A DNA stretch of 64,000 nucleotides from Lachnospiraceae bacterium (GTDB lineage Bacteria; Bacillota; Clostridia; Lachnospirales; Lachnospiraceae), in NCBI GenBank assembly GCA_017430085.1, contig JAFRNR010000045.1, positions 1-64,000 of the forward strand. Direction: 5' to 3'. The position numbers were made by a program, and so were the translations under genes. The notes under the pieces are model-generated. The model was not told where the DNA came from. It worked only from the letters and a program-made list of their open reading frames with translations, and did no database searches. Position 1 is the stretch's first letter; every line of letters begins with the position of its first letter. This document shows positions 24,531 to 32,089 of the stretch, piece by piece.

Positions 24531-25400
24531 CTATATTTCCTCACTTTCCCGGAGCGCCTCCCGGAACGAGAGGCAGAACGCTCCGATCACGTTGTCCGCT
24601 TTGATATTCAGGCGCAGCTGGGTCTTCGCCTGCTGAATGATATCCCACAGTTCCCGGAGGCTGCGGTCCGTCAGGCGTTCCGCGTAATCCCCGAGCGTGG
24701 CTTTTTCGGCCGAGAAGTGCAGCCGGTCCTCCGCGCCGCCCTTCACCGTGTAGATGTCGCGGAGCACTTCCTCGAACCGCCGCACCTGGACGTCCGCTTC
24801 CAGCCCCGCTTTTTTCAGGCGGCTGAACACGTTCAGGCATCCGGCTGCGGACATCCCGTCCAGTTCATAGACCGCACGGAGCAGTTCCGCCGTGCCGCTG
24901 CCGGTCTCCTGCGCATCCGGGGCGGTCTCCGTCTCCTCCGCGGAAAGGCAGACCATACGGGACAGCAGGGTGGGCAGGAACGCGTTGCGGTTGAAGCCGG
25001 CCAGCAGGACGACGCCGTAGGACGGCGGCTCCTCCATGGTCTTGAGCATGATGTTCTGGCACAGGGGTGTCAGCGTGTCCGCTTCCGGGATCAGGTAGAT
25101 CTTGCGCGGGAAGCGGTAGGGGCGGATGCTCATGTCGCTGACCAGCTGCTCGCGGATCTCTTTCGCGCTGTAGGTCGTTTTGGCTTTCGTCAGGCGGATG
25201 ACATCCGGATGGTTGCCGCTGTCGAAGGCGCGGCAGGAGGCGCAGACGCCGCAGCCGGTGCCTTTTTCGCAGGCGATGAGGCGCGCGGCGGTGTTCATGA
25301 CCCGTTCCGCCTGGCCGGGCTGCGCCGCTTCCAGGAAATAGGCGTGGCCGAGCTCCTGTCGGGCCAGCACTTCCCGGAGATAGGATTCCGCCCGCGTCAT
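24531..25400 (-). CDS. holB: DNA polymerase III subunit delta'
   Basis: A 289-aa clamp-loader subunit. It keeps the cysteine module CEKGTGCGVCASC (about 49-61) and the LKTMEEPPSYGVVLLAGF region, but the Walker A position (FLEAAQPGQAERV) has no GKT, so it should not bind ATP. This is accepted for delta' proteins. The start overlaps the kinase gene by 4 bp and the stop touches ricT. Confidence 0.9.
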   Translation of the reverse strand: MTRAESYLREVLARQELGHAYFLEAAQPGQAERVMNTAARLIACEKGTGCGVCASCRAFDSGNHPDVIRLTKAKTTYSAKEIREQLVSDMSIRPYRFPRKIYLIPEADTLTPLCQNIMLKTMEEPPSYGVVLLAGFNRNAFLPTLLSRMVCLSAEETETAPDAQETGSGTAELLRAVYELDGMSAAGCLNVFSRLKKAGLEADVQVRRFEEVLRDIYTVKGGAEDRLHFSAEKATLGDYAERLTDRSLRELWDIIQQAKTQLRLNIKADNVIGAFCLSFREALRESEEI

Positions 25401-25987
25401 GACAGTTCCTTCCCGATGACGTCTTCCAGTTCCTGCAGACAGGTGCCGAAATCATCGTTCCGGTAGACGCGCGGGAAAGCGCAGGCGGCGATCTTTTCGT
25501 CGGAGAAATCCTGCTCGTCCGCGAGGAAGCGGCGGCACATCTCCGCGTATTTCGGCTCGGCCTGCCGGCGTTCGCGCGCCAGGGCGCGGGCGAGCCGGAC
25601 GCCTTTGTCCACTTCGATATACAGGGGGACGACCCGGTCCGCCCCGAAATAATCCCGCGTCTTCAGATAGGATTCCAGCGTGCCCGTCACCAGGTAGGAC
25701 GAGGATTCCAGGTCCAGATGGCCGTCATCCACCGTCGCGTAGATCCAGGGACCGTAGACCGTGTGGTACAGGCGGGATTCGATGACCTTTCCGGAACGCT
25801 CCAGTTCGTCAAACTGCTCAGCGCTGACGAACCGGTATTCTTCGCCGTCGGCTTCCCCGCTGCGGAGCGGGCGCGTCGTGGTCATGCGTACCAGTTTCAG
25901 GGCGTCCCCAAACGTTACCAGCAGGGCCTTAGCCAGGCTGTCCTTGCCGGATGCGCTCGGACCGATCAGATAAAACAGTTTTCCCAT
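25397..25987 (-). CDS. Guanylate-kinase-like protein
   Basis: A 196-aa P-loop kinase with FYLIGPSASGKDSLAKALL (Walker A, about residues 4-22) and RMTTTRPLRSGEADGEEYRFV, the GMP-binding loop of guanylate kinases. The Walker A ends in Asp-Ser where GKS-S is usual (GKDS). Clostridial operons with holB and ricT often carry such a second gmk-like gene, so it may not be the main Gmk. The ATG at 25987 with AAGGA 6-7 nt upstream is chosen over the ATG two codons earlier, which overlaps the ribosome site. It is the first gene of a five-gene operon. Confidence 0.8.
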   Translation of the reverse strand: MGKLFYLIGPSASGKDSLAKALLVTFGDALKLVRMTTTRPLRSGEADGEEYRFVSAEQFDELERSGKVIESRLYHTVYGPWIYATVDDGHLDLESSSYLVTGTLESYLKTRDYFGADRVVPLYIEVDKGVRLARALARERRQAEPKYAEMCRRFLADEQDFSDEKIAACAFPRVYRNDDFGTCLQELEDVIGKELS

Positions 25988-26036
25988 GGTCATTCCTTCG
26001 GGTCTTTTCTCCGCGGATGCTCTCCGCCGGGGAAAT

Positions 26037-26065
26037 ATTATACTCTATTTCAGGAGGTTCCGCAA
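26037..26065 (-). promoter_or_regulatory. Promoter of the gmk-like/holB/ricT/trmN6/rsmI operon
   Basis: TTGCGG (26060-26065), a 17-bp spacer and perfect TATAAT (26037-26042) on the minus strand, immediately downstream of the ABC exporter gene. Confidence 0.65.
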
Positions 26066-26074
26066 GCGTCAGGT

Positions 26075-27940
26075 TTACGGCTCCGCCGGCTTCGCCTGCG
26101 CGCCGGCCTGCTCGTGGTCCAGGACCAGGCGGAACTGGGTCTCATACAGTTCGCGGTAGACGCCGTCCTTCGAGAGCAGTTCGTCGTGCGTGCCGGATTC
26201 CGCGATGACGCCGCCCTGCACCACCAGGATGCGGTCGGCCTTCAGGATCGTGGACAGGCGGTGGGCGATGACCAGGCTCGTGCGGCCTTCCATCAGCAGT
26301 TCCAGCGCGTTCTGGATCGCCGCTTCGGAGATCGACTCCAGCGCGCTCGTCGCCTCGGCCAGCATCAGGATCTGCGGATCCTTGAGGATCACGCGGGCGA
26401 TGGAGATCCGCTGCTTTTCGCCGCCGGACAGTTTCAGGCCACGGTTGCCCACCACCGTATCGTAGCCGTCCGGCTGGTTGACAATGAAGTCGTGGATGCT
26501 CGCCGCGCGGCAGGCCGCCTCGATCTCCTCCTGCGTCGCGTTTTCCTTCGCGTACATCAGGTTTTCGCGGATCGTGCCGTTGAACAGGTACGTATCCTGC
26601 GTCACCACGCCGATGTGGCCGCGCAGCCAGGTCAGGTCCATGTCGCGCACGTCCGTGCCGTCGATCGTGACGCTGCCCTTCTGCACGTCATACAGGCGCG
26701 GGATCAGGTTCACCAGCGTGGATTTGCCGGAGCCGGAAGGGCCCACGATCGCGTACATCTTCCCGCCGGGAACGGTAAAGCTCACATCCGTCAGCAGCGG
26801 CTTGTCCGGCAGATAGGAAAACGCGACGTTTTCGAACCGGATGTCGCGGTTCTTCATGTCCGGCTTTTTGCCGCTTTCGGGCGACTGGATCGTGATCTCG
26901 CGGTCGAAATAATCAAAGATGCGGGAGAACAGCGCCAGCGAGCGCGTGAAGTCCACCTGCAGGTTCAGCAGGGATTCCACGGGCCGGTACAGGCGGTTGA
27001 TCAGGGAGACCGTGGCGGTGATGGTACCGACCGTCAGCGTCGGATCCCAGTTCCGGATGATGAACAGGCCGCCGGCGAAGTAGATCAGGAGCGGCCCCAG
27101 CTGCGTGAACATGCCCATCACGACGCTGAACCAGCGGCCGCTGCGCGCCTCTTTCAGGGAGACCTGCGTCACTTCCTCATTCACCTGCTGGAAGCGCTCG
27201 TATTCCTTTTCTTCGCGCGTGAACAGCTTGATCAGCAGGGAGCCGCTCACGGAGAGATTCTCGTTGATCAGCTGGTTCATCTCGTCGCGTTTTTCCTGGC
27301 CTTCCGAGAGCAGCTTATAGCGGGTCTCGCCGACGCGCCGCGTCGGAAGGATCAGCAGGGGGATCACCAGGATGCCGACCAGGGCCAGCTGCCAGCTCAT
27401 CGTGAACAGCGCGACCATCGTGGTGACGACCGTCGCGACGTTGCTGACGATGCTGGACAGCGTCCCGGAGATCACGCTGCTCACGCCGCTGATGTCCGTA
27501 TTCATGCGGGTGATGATGTCGCCCTGCTTCTCCGTCGTGAAGAACGCGTGCGGCATGTGCTGCAGGTGGTCGTACATCTGGCCCCGCATGTCGAAGATGA
27601 TGCGCTGGCTGATCCACGAATTGATGTAGCTTTCCGCCACGCCGATGACGCGGGACAGCGTCAGCGTCAGGAACGCCAGGATCAGCAGTTTGACCAGCAT
27701 GGCCATGTCGCGGCCCACCAGCGCTTCATCGACGATCTTGCCGGTGATGATGGAGGGCAGCAGGCCCACCACGGCCGAGACCAGGATCGTGACAAAGACC
27801 AGGATGAACTGCCATTTGTACGGCTTCAGATAGCCCAGGATCCGCTTGATCAGGCCTTTGGTCACTTTCGGTTTATTCTTCTTTTCTTCCTCGGTCAGGA
27901 ACCCGCGCGGGCCCAGGCCTCCTCCCATTCTTCCGCCCAT
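26075..27940 (-). CDS. ABC exporter half-transporter with a changed Walker B motif
   Basis: A 621-aa type-IV ABC protein with six membrane segments (about 43-340) and a nucleotide-binding domain: Walker A GPSGSGKST (400-408), Q-loop VVTQDTYLF, signature LSGGEKQR (504-511) and switch AHRLST. The Walker B reads ILMLAEATSALES: the usual Asp before the catalytic Glu is Ala528 and the D-loop Asp is Glu. The GGRMGGG-type N-terminus and a partner-free gene resemble many Clostridia multidrug/lipid exporters, often acting with a second half. The ATG follows CAAGGAGTTATTT. The substrate is unknown. Confidence 0.9.
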   Translation of the reverse strand: MGGRMGGGLGPRGFLTEEEKKNKPKVTKGLIKRILGYLKPYKWQFILVFVTILVSAVVGLLPSIITGKIVDEALVGRDMAMLVKLLILAFLTLTLSRVIGVAESYINSWISQRIIFDMRGQMYDHLQHMPHAFFTTEKQGDIITRMNTDISGVSSVISGTLSSIVSNVATVVTTMVALFTMSWQLALVGILVIPLLILPTRRVGETRYKLLSEGQEKRDEMNQLINENLSVSGSLLIKLFTREEKEYERFQQVNEEVTQVSLKEARSGRWFSVVMGMFTQLGPLLIYFAGGLFIIRNWDPTLTVGTITATVSLINRLYRPVESLLNLQVDFTRSLALFSRIFDYFDREITIQSPESGKKPDMKNRDIRFENVAFSYLPDKPLLTDVSFTVPGGKMYAIVGPSGSGKSTLVNLIPRLYDVQKGSVTIDGTDVRDMDLTWLRGHIGVVTQDTYLFNGTIRENLMYAKENATQEEIEAACRAASIHDFIVNQPDGYDTVVGNRGLKLSGGEKQRISIARVILKDPQILMLAEATSALESISEAAIQNALELLMEGRTSLVIAHRLSTILKADRILVVQGGVIAESGTHDELLSKDGVYRELYETQFRLVLDHEQAGAQAKPAEP

Positions 27941-28000
27941 AAATAACTCCTTGGCAACGGATGTGCGGACGGACGCGCCGTCCGGGAAAATGTTATAAGA

Positions 28001-29827
28001 TCAATCCAGCACGCCGGCCGCTTCCTCCAGCAGGTCGCGGATCGGCAGATGCTGCGGGCAGGCGTCTTCGCACGCGCCGCAGCGGATGCAGTCGGATGCC
28101 CTGCCGCCGTCGCGGGTCCGCATCTTGTAGCGCCACACCGCAGTATCTTTGTTGGTGAACCGCAGGAAGAAGTTGTAAGCGGAGAAAACGCCCGGGATGT
28201 TGATCTGCATCGGACAGCCTTCCACGCAGTATTTGCAGGCGGTGCAGCCGATCTGCCGCTGGGCCGCCAGGACTTCGTTCACGGCGTCGATCGCCTTGCG
28301 CTCCGCGTCGTTCAGCGGGACGAAGCGGTCAAAGCCCATATAGGACATGTTATCCTTCACCTGGTCCAGCGTGGACATGCCGGACAGGACAGCCAGAATG
28401 CCGTCCAGCGAAGCGGCAAAGCGGATGCCCCAGGACGCCAGGGAAGCGTCCGGGTGCACGCCTTTCAGGATCGCGGCGGCCGCGTCGGGCAGGGTCGCCA
28501 GCGTGCCGCCCTTGACCGGTTCCATGATCACGACCTGCTTGCCGTGGCGGCGCGCGGTCTCATAAACGCCGCGGGACTGCACGTCCGGGTTCTCCCAGTC
28601 CGCATAGTTGATCTGCAGCTGGACGAAATCGACTTCGGGATGCTCGGTCAGGGTCTTGTCCAGCACTTCGGGCGTGTCGTGGAAAGAGAACCCGCAGTGC
28701 CTGATGAGGCCTTCCGCCTTGCGGTCCGCGACGAACTGCCAGGTGTCGAATTCGCGGTGCAGGTCCAGATTGCCCGTGCCCAGCGCGTGGAGCAGGTAAT
28801 AGTCGAAATACCCGGCGCCGGTGCGGTCCAGGCTGGTGTAAAACTGCTGTTTGGTGCTCTCCGCCGTGCGGGGCTGCACGCCGGTGTTCATCTTGGTCGC
28901 CAGGGTGTAGCTTTCGCGCGGGTGCCGGTCCACCAGGAACTTCTTCGCGGCTTCCTCCGAGCCCTCGTACACGTAGGCGGTGTCGAAATAGGTGCCGCCG
29001 TTTTCCAGGAAATGGTCCACCATGGCGGAGCACTGGGCGATGTCGATGGTCCCGTCTTCCAGACGGGGCAGACGCATCAGTCCGAATCCGAGTTTGCTGC
29101 TCATGTTACTTCTCTCTTTCCGGATCCAGTCAGAAGATCCTGTCGGGGACAGCAGGGGAGTGATCATTTCCAGCCTGGCGGCGAGTTCCCGGCTTCTTGC
29201 TGCCTCTCCGGGCCGGCCCGCCAGCTGCGTCCTTATCGTTTCCGCTTTGGTTTTCTCTTTCTGCAGGTACTTCTGCAGCGTCTCCCGGTCTTCCGGGGCG
29301 ATATTCTTTCCGAAATTCAGTTCTTCCGGGGTCAGATCCTGCGTTTCCCCGGGCCGGTGCGAGACGGACAGGATGAAGTAATATTTGCCGTCTTCTTCTA
29401 TCAGCCGCTCTCCGTTGATAAAGAAGCCTTCCGCCTGCAGGAAATGACGGAACGGCTCCAGTTCGGACTGCGGGGACAGGATCAGGCGTTTCGCTGTCCG
29501 TGCCAAATCCGCACCGTCCCGCAGGATACGCTGCATCAGCGCGCCGCCCATGCCCGCGATGATGACGGTCTCCGCTTCCCCGGGCGTTACCGGTGCCAGG
29601 CCGTCACCCAGCCGCAGATCGACCTGAGCGTCCAGGCCGCGTTCCTTCACCAGGCTCCGCGCCGCCTCCAGCGGGCCGGGCCTGAGGTCCGTTGCGATGA
29701 CGCGCGGACAGATCCCGCGTTCCGCCAGCGCCGCCGGCACCAGCCCGTGGTCCGTGCCGATGTCCGCTGCCGTGCTGCCGGGCGGGACCAGGCTTATGAT
29801 CGTCTCCAGCCGTCGGGAAAGCGCCAC
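28001..29827 (-). CDS. TrmK tRNA m1A22 methyltransferase fused in frame to a [4Fe-4S] aldo/keto reductase
   Basis: One open frame of 608 codons. Residues 1-241 are TrmK (YqfN): TAADIGTDHGLVPAALAE, IIAGMGGALMQRIL, LSPQSELEPFRHFL. Residues 242-608 are an aldo/keto reductase with FDTAYVYEGSEEAAKK, the catalytic Lys in TLATKMNTG, and two ferredoxin clusters (CTACKYCVEGCP, CIRCGACEDACP). Each part alone has normal length. The AKR start (ATG at 29104) has its own GGAAAGAGAGAAG site, and the reading frame runs through it because no stop separates the two genes. It may be translated as a fusion, as two proteins, or both. It lies 1 bp after scpB. Confidence 0.85.
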   Translation of the reverse strand: MALSRRLETIISLVPPGSTAADIGTDHGLVPAALAERGICPRVIATDLRPGPLEAARSLVKERGLDAQVDLRLGDGLAPVTPGEAETVIIAGMGGALMQRILRDGADLARTAKRLILSPQSELEPFRHFLQAEGFFINGERLIEEDGKYYFILSVSHRPGETQDLTPEELNFGKNIAPEDRETLQKYLQKEKTKAETIRTQLAGRPGEAARSRELAARLEMITPLLSPTGSSDWIRKERSNMSSKLGFGLMRLPRLEDGTIDIAQCSAMVDHFLENGGTYFDTAYVYEGSEEAAKKFLVDRHPRESYTLATKMNTGVQPRTAESTKQQFYTSLDRTGAGYFDYYLLHALGTGNLDLHREFDTWQFVADRKAEGLIRHCGFSFHDTPEVLDKTLTEHPEVDFVQLQINYADWENPDVQSRGVYETARRHGKQVVIMEPVKGGTLATLPDAAAAILKGVHPDASLASWGIRFAASLDGILAVLSGMSTLDQVKDNMSYMGFDRFVPLNDAERKAIDAVNEVLAAQRQIGCTACKYCVEGCPMQINIPGVFSAYNFFLRFTNKDTAVWRYKMRTRDGGRASDCIRCGACEDACPQHLPIRDLLEEAAGVLD

Positions 29828-30427
29828 TTAAATCTCCACCTTTACACTCTCGGCTTTCGCCAGGTTTTCTTTCGCCTCGGCCGCCGCCATCTCGCTTTCC
29901 ACGGAGGCGACGATCTCTTCGTACTGCACGGGATCCATCTCGGGCAGTTCGTCCACGGAGGATAAATTGAAACGGCGCAGGAATTCCTCCGTCGTCTTAA
30001 ACAGGATCGGCCGGCCCGGCGCGTTCAGGCGCCCGGCTTCCTCCACCAGCCCGTATTCCACCAGTTTGTTGACCGCGTGGTCGCTGGAAACGCCGCGGAT
30101 CCGCTCGATGTCCGCCTTGGTCACGGGCTGCTTGTACGCGATGATGGACAGCGTCTCCAGCACCACTTCCGTCAGAACGGGCGGCGCAGGCTTCTTCACC
30201 ATTTTGATCAGCGTCTCGTAGCAGCCTTCCGCGGTGGATAACTGCAGTTTGTTTTCCAGCGTCAGGAGACGGAAACCGCGTCCGTCAGATTCGTATTCTT
30301 CTGACAGGGACTTCGCCAGTTCTTCCACTTCTTCCCGGCTGATGCCCATGGTCTCAGCCAGCACGTCCTTGTCCACGGAATTGCCCATGGCGAACAGGAC
30401 TCCCTCTAAAATGTATTCCGCTTTCAT
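29828..30427 (-). CDS. scpB: Segregation and condensation protein B
   Basis: A 199-aa protein made of two winged-helix domains, with LEGVLFAMGNSVDKDVLAE at the N-terminus and the central ETLSIIAYKQPVTKADIERI and RGVSSDHAVNKLVEYGLVEE typical of ScpB. It binds ScpA and the SMC ATPase in the condensin complex. The ATG overlaps the scpA stop (4 bp). Confidence 0.96.
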   Translation of the reverse strand: MKAEYILEGVLFAMGNSVDKDVLAETMGISREEVEELAKSLSEEYESDGRGFRLLTLENKLQLSTAEGCYETLIKMVKKPAPPVLTEVVLETLSIIAYKQPVTKADIERIRGVSSDHAVNKLVEYGLVEEAGRLNAPGRPILFKTTEEFLRRFNLSSVDELPEMDPVQYEEIVASVESEMAAAEAKENLAKAESVKVEI

Positions 30428-31167
30428 GCAGCACCTACCAGTATGAAATCATCCCGGGTACTGTCTTCCGTCAGACAGATCTCCCCGGTCTTGATCAGTT
30501 CCAGAACAGCAATAAACGTGACGATGACTTCCAGTTTGGAGGACGCCCGCCCCAGCAGGCTGCGGAAACTGTGGCGGCCGGGCCTGCGGACCAGGTTCCG
30601 CACGTGGTCCAGACGGTCGCCGATCCGCACGGCCTCGCGCTCGATCTCCCCGAAATGGCTGTGGACGGTGTCTTGCTTGTCCTGCAGGCGCTTCAGGATG
30701 TCCTGGCAAATGCGGTACAGCCGTTCTTCCGTGACGCCTTCGAGCAGGCGGTCCAGATCCACCGGGGGCCGGTATTTCTCCACCTCGCGGGGCAGGGCCT
30801 TCTCCCGGTAGAAATAGCGCTCGCTGCCCTCCTGCAGGTCATTCAGGTCGCCGGACAGGAGTTTGAATTTCTTATGCTCCAGCAGACGGGCCACGAGTTC
30901 GGCGCGGGGGTCTTCCTCTTCGCCGGTGTCGGTCTCCGGCTTGGGCAGGAGCATTTTTGCCTTGATGTCCAGCAGCGTCGCCGCCATCACGAGGAATTCG
31001 CTCAGGTCGTCCAGGCGCTCCTCTTTCATGAGGGCCAGGTACTCCAGATACTGCTCCGTGATCAGGGAGATCGGGATATCGTAGATATTGACCTTGTTCT
31101 TATCGATCAGATGGAGCAGGAGGTCCAGGGGGCCTTCAAAGCTGTCCAGTTTCAGGGAGTATTCCAT
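30424..31167 (-). CDS. scpA: Segregation and condensation protein A
   Basis: A kleisin of 247 aa, starting MEYSLKLDSFEGPLDLLLHL, the standard ScpA N-terminus, with LVMAATLLDIKAKMLLP and a C-terminal winged-helix LLGRASSKLEVIVTFIAVLE. The frame is open to 31242, but that start lies upstream of the predicted transcript start. ATG at 31167 or 31191 is therefore used; neither has a clear ribosome site. It bridges the SMC heads with ScpB. Confidence 0.94.
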   Translation of the reverse strand: MEYSLKLDSFEGPLDLLLHLIDKNKVNIYDIPISLITEQYLEYLALMKEERLDDLSEFLVMAATLLDIKAKMLLPKPETDTGEEEDPRAELVARLLEHKKFKLLSGDLNDLQEGSERYFYREKALPREVEKYRPPVDLDRLLEGVTEERLYRICQDILKRLQDKQDTVHSHFGEIEREAVRIGDRLDHVRNLVRRPGRHSFRSLLGRASSKLEVIVTFIAVLELIKTGEICLTEDSTRDDFILVGAA

Positions 31168-31232
31168 GCCGGGTGACCTGTCGCGATACATTTTATGGCG
31201 TGCAGCATACGCGCACACTACCACATCTTGAT

Positions 31233-31261
31233 ATTTTAGCAAAAAAAAGAGAGAGAAGCAA
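31233..31261 (-). promoter_or_regulatory. Promoter of scpA-scpB-trmK/AKR
   Basis: TTGCTT (31256-31261), a 17-bp spacer and TAAAAT (31233-31238) on the minus strand. The spacer contains the T-tract of the terminator of the gene upstream, so the two elements overlap. Confidence 0.55.
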
Positions 31262-31275
31262 CAAAAACTTCTCTC
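31241..31275 (-). terminator. Terminator of the metallophosphoesterase gene
   Basis: On the minus strand GAGAGAAG (31268-31275) and CTTCTCTC (31251-31258) form a stem with a 9-nt loop, followed by a T-rich tract (31241-31250). The stem begins in the stop codon of the gene it ends. Confidence 0.8.
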
Positions 31276-32065
31276 ACTCTTTCACCAGGTCCACGATCAG
31301 CACTTCCCGGGGATTGAACACCCGGAACGGGATCGTATGCGTCCCCAGGCCCGCGGAAACGATCATCTTCGTCCCGCCCTCCTCATACAGGCCCTTGGTA
31401 TACGGCGGGAACAGCTGGAAGCCCGGTCCCACGACGCCGCCGACTGCCGGCAGCCGGCCCTGTCCGCCGTGGTAATGCCCGGCCAGGACCAGGTCCGCGC
31501 CCCAGGCCGCATATTCCTTGAGGTAAGCGGGATGATGCGCCAGCAGGATCTCAAACGGACGCGACGGCCCCAGCAGCGCTTCGATTTCCCCCACCGACGG
31601 CGGCCTCCGCTTCCCGCGATGATGCGTGAACTGCTCTTTCCCCAGCGCCAGGCCGCTGATCACCAGCGGATTCTCCTCATCCCCCAGGTCCGCCGACGCA
31701 TTGTCCAGGAATACGACCCCTTTCTTCTCCAGCGCCCGGCGGTACTGTGCATACCCAGCCCGGTAGTTTCCGTCGTTTTCCCAGGTCGATTCGTGATTCC
31801 CCGGTGCGTAATACACCGGCCACCGCTCCGCCAGTTTCGCCGTACAGCCATAGCCGCGCGTGAAGCGGGGCGGCGTGATCTTCGTGTGCCGGTTGACCAT
31901 GTCGCCGGCGATCAGGACCAGGTCCGGCGATTCCCGCTCCAGCGTCTTCATCAGCCCGCCGTAGATATTATTGTGCAGGTCGGACAGCACGGCCAGCCGG
32001 ACCCTGCCCGGCCGCTGCCAGCAGGGCACTTCGATCATATAAAAATGCGGGTGGATCAGGGACAT
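31274..32065 (-). CDS. Calcineurin-like metallophosphoesterase
   Basis: A 263-aa protein with the family metal motifs in order: LAVLSDLHNNIYGG (DxH), LVLIAGDMVNRH (GD), YYAPGNHEST (GNHE), ILLAHHPAYL and VLAGHYHGGQ (GHxH). It resembles the YkuE/YaeI branch. It lies 24 bp after the RyR-domain gene and is probably cotranscribed. Family members cleave phosphoesters; this substrate is unknown. The start at 32065 is likely, with an internal ATG nine codons later as an alternative. Confidence 0.9.
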   Translation of the reverse strand: MSLIHPHFYMIEVPCWQRPGRVRLAVLSDLHNNIYGGLMKTLERESPDLVLIAGDMVNRHTKITPPRFTRGYGCTAKLAERWPVYYAPGNHESTWENDGNYRAGYAQYRRALEKKGVVFLDNASADLGDEENPLVISGLALGKEQFTHHRGKRRPPSVGEIEALLGPSRPFEILLAHHPAYLKEYAAWGADLVLAGHYHGGQGRLPAVGGVVGPGFQLFPPYTKGLYEEGGTKMIVSAGLGTHTIPFRVFNPREVLIVDLVKE

Positions 32066-32089
32066 ACGGTCACGGGACGGATCCCGGCG

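Noticed and set aside
24531..25400. Loss of Walker A in HolB as a possible defect
   Set aside because: Delta' subunits often lack ATP binding; the cysteine module and length are normal.
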